Shown: positions 63,799 through 64,000 of the stretch, one piece after another | Position numbering within the stretch: position 1 is the stretch's first letter | Layout of the letters: every line of letters begins with the position of its first letter | DNA from: an uncultured Eggerthellaceae bacterium | GTDB taxonomy: Bacteria > Actinomycetota > Coriobacteriia > Coriobacteriales > Eggerthellaceae | Direction: 5' to 3' | Length of the DNA stretch: 64,000 nt | NCBI GenBank assembly: GCA_934630905.1 | Contig: CAKTXN010000003.1 | Span: forward strand, 5,268-69,267 | Translations under genes and position numbers: made by a program | Notes under the pieces: generated by a model | Databases searched by the model: none | Told to the model about the DNA's origin: nothing | Seen by the model: the letters and a program-made list of their open reading frames with translations, nothing else

Positions 63799-64000
63799 GT
63801 GCTTAAACGAAAAGCTCTTGCGCAAATGGAAAGCTGGTTTGCGAACCGTACTCATCAAGCTCTTTTGGTGACGGGCGCGCGACAGGTGGGTAAGACCTAT
63901 TTGATTCGCGAATTTGCGCGAACGCACTGGGAGAATGTTGCCGAAATCAATTTTTATGAGAACAGCGAGGCAAAAGAGGCTGTATCGTCGGCTAAAAACG
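63799..64000 (+). CDS. AAA ATPase with DUF4143 domain (paralog 5), 3' partial
   Basis: 67 residues are visible before the window ends. GTG start at 63799 with AAGGAG 5 bases upstream. Walker A GARQVGKT at 26-33 followed by EINFYENSEAKE, the same layout as paralog 3 (INFFENPGAKD). Whether the C-terminal DUF4143 domain follows cannot be seen. Confidence 0.82.
   Translation, partial: MLKRKALAQMESWFANRTHQALLVTGARQVGKTYLIREFARTHWENVAEINFYENSEAKEAVSSAKN

Overview
The window looks like a chromosomal segment of an actinobacterium of the class Coriobacteriia, most likely Eggerthellales. This is inference from moderate-to-high GC, an HspR-type dnaK-grpE-dnaJ-hspR-clpB locus, an NRAMP-related transporter of the kind described from Eggerthella, flavin-transfer (ApbE), ferredoxin and hydrogenase-maturation genes typical of anaerobes, and LPXTG surface proteins. 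No rRNA, phage or integrase genes are seen.

Layout. 1-2761: CBS-domain protein (5' end outside the window), NRMT-like divalent metal transporter, formyl-THF cyclo-ligase. 2842-5053: HAD phosphatase, tRNA-Arg(CCU), flavodoxin-fold oxidoreductase, YqeY. 5150-6575: a small cassette with four hairpin repeats and a PD-(D/E)XK nuclease, flanked by a duplicated terminator segment. 6598-10768: thiamin salvage operon (TPP riboswitch-thiM-thiE-thiD-cytX). 11151-16706: a MITE-like inverted repeat, second HAD gene, DUF218 protein behind a repeat array, aminotransferase, DUF3783 protein, frameshifted iron-dependent alcohol dehydrogenase. 17003-24373: ATPase/DUF4143, apbE, small membrane protein, RumA-like methyltransferase with a long basic tail, frameshifted FAD protein, PAP2 phosphatase. 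24403-29340: second ATPase cassette, an unknown gene, nikR, hypE, ferredoxin. 29545-38116: third ATPase, then the heat-shock operon. 38627-44507: small membrane protein, trkH, secreted protein, rsgA, glycosyltransferase, TauE-like exporter. 44729-52182: LytS-like kinase, hpt, ftsH, folP-folK fusion, birA, bioY. 52313-54609: fourth ATPase and a Fic protein. 55003-63153: RHH protein, ParA/TadZ-like protein and a group of surface proteins. 63799-64000: start of a fifth ATPase.

The most striking pattern is the set of stand-alone AAA ATPase/DUF4143 genes (five in 64 kb) plus one PD-(D/E)XK nuclease gene. Five of these six have just upstream a private, tandem array of short repeats with its own sequence but strict spacing: four 19-bp palindromes at an exact 32-bp period; eight heptamers alternating 13/19 bp, also a 32-bp period; two 44-bp units; four 14-mers at 33/18/33 bp; four 35-bp inverted repeats. 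The fourth ATPase has only a single imperfect palindrome. A related array of paired TGGGCAA boxes precedes the DUF218 gene. Two cassettes are also bounded by 65-100 bp direct repeats of host flanking sequence, which suggests insertion. I propose that these are mobile or selfish genes that read their own operator arrays; this is inference.

Two genes (alcohol dehydrogenase, FAD oxidoreductase) carry single frameshifts consistent with one missing base each; sequencing error is as likely as true decay.
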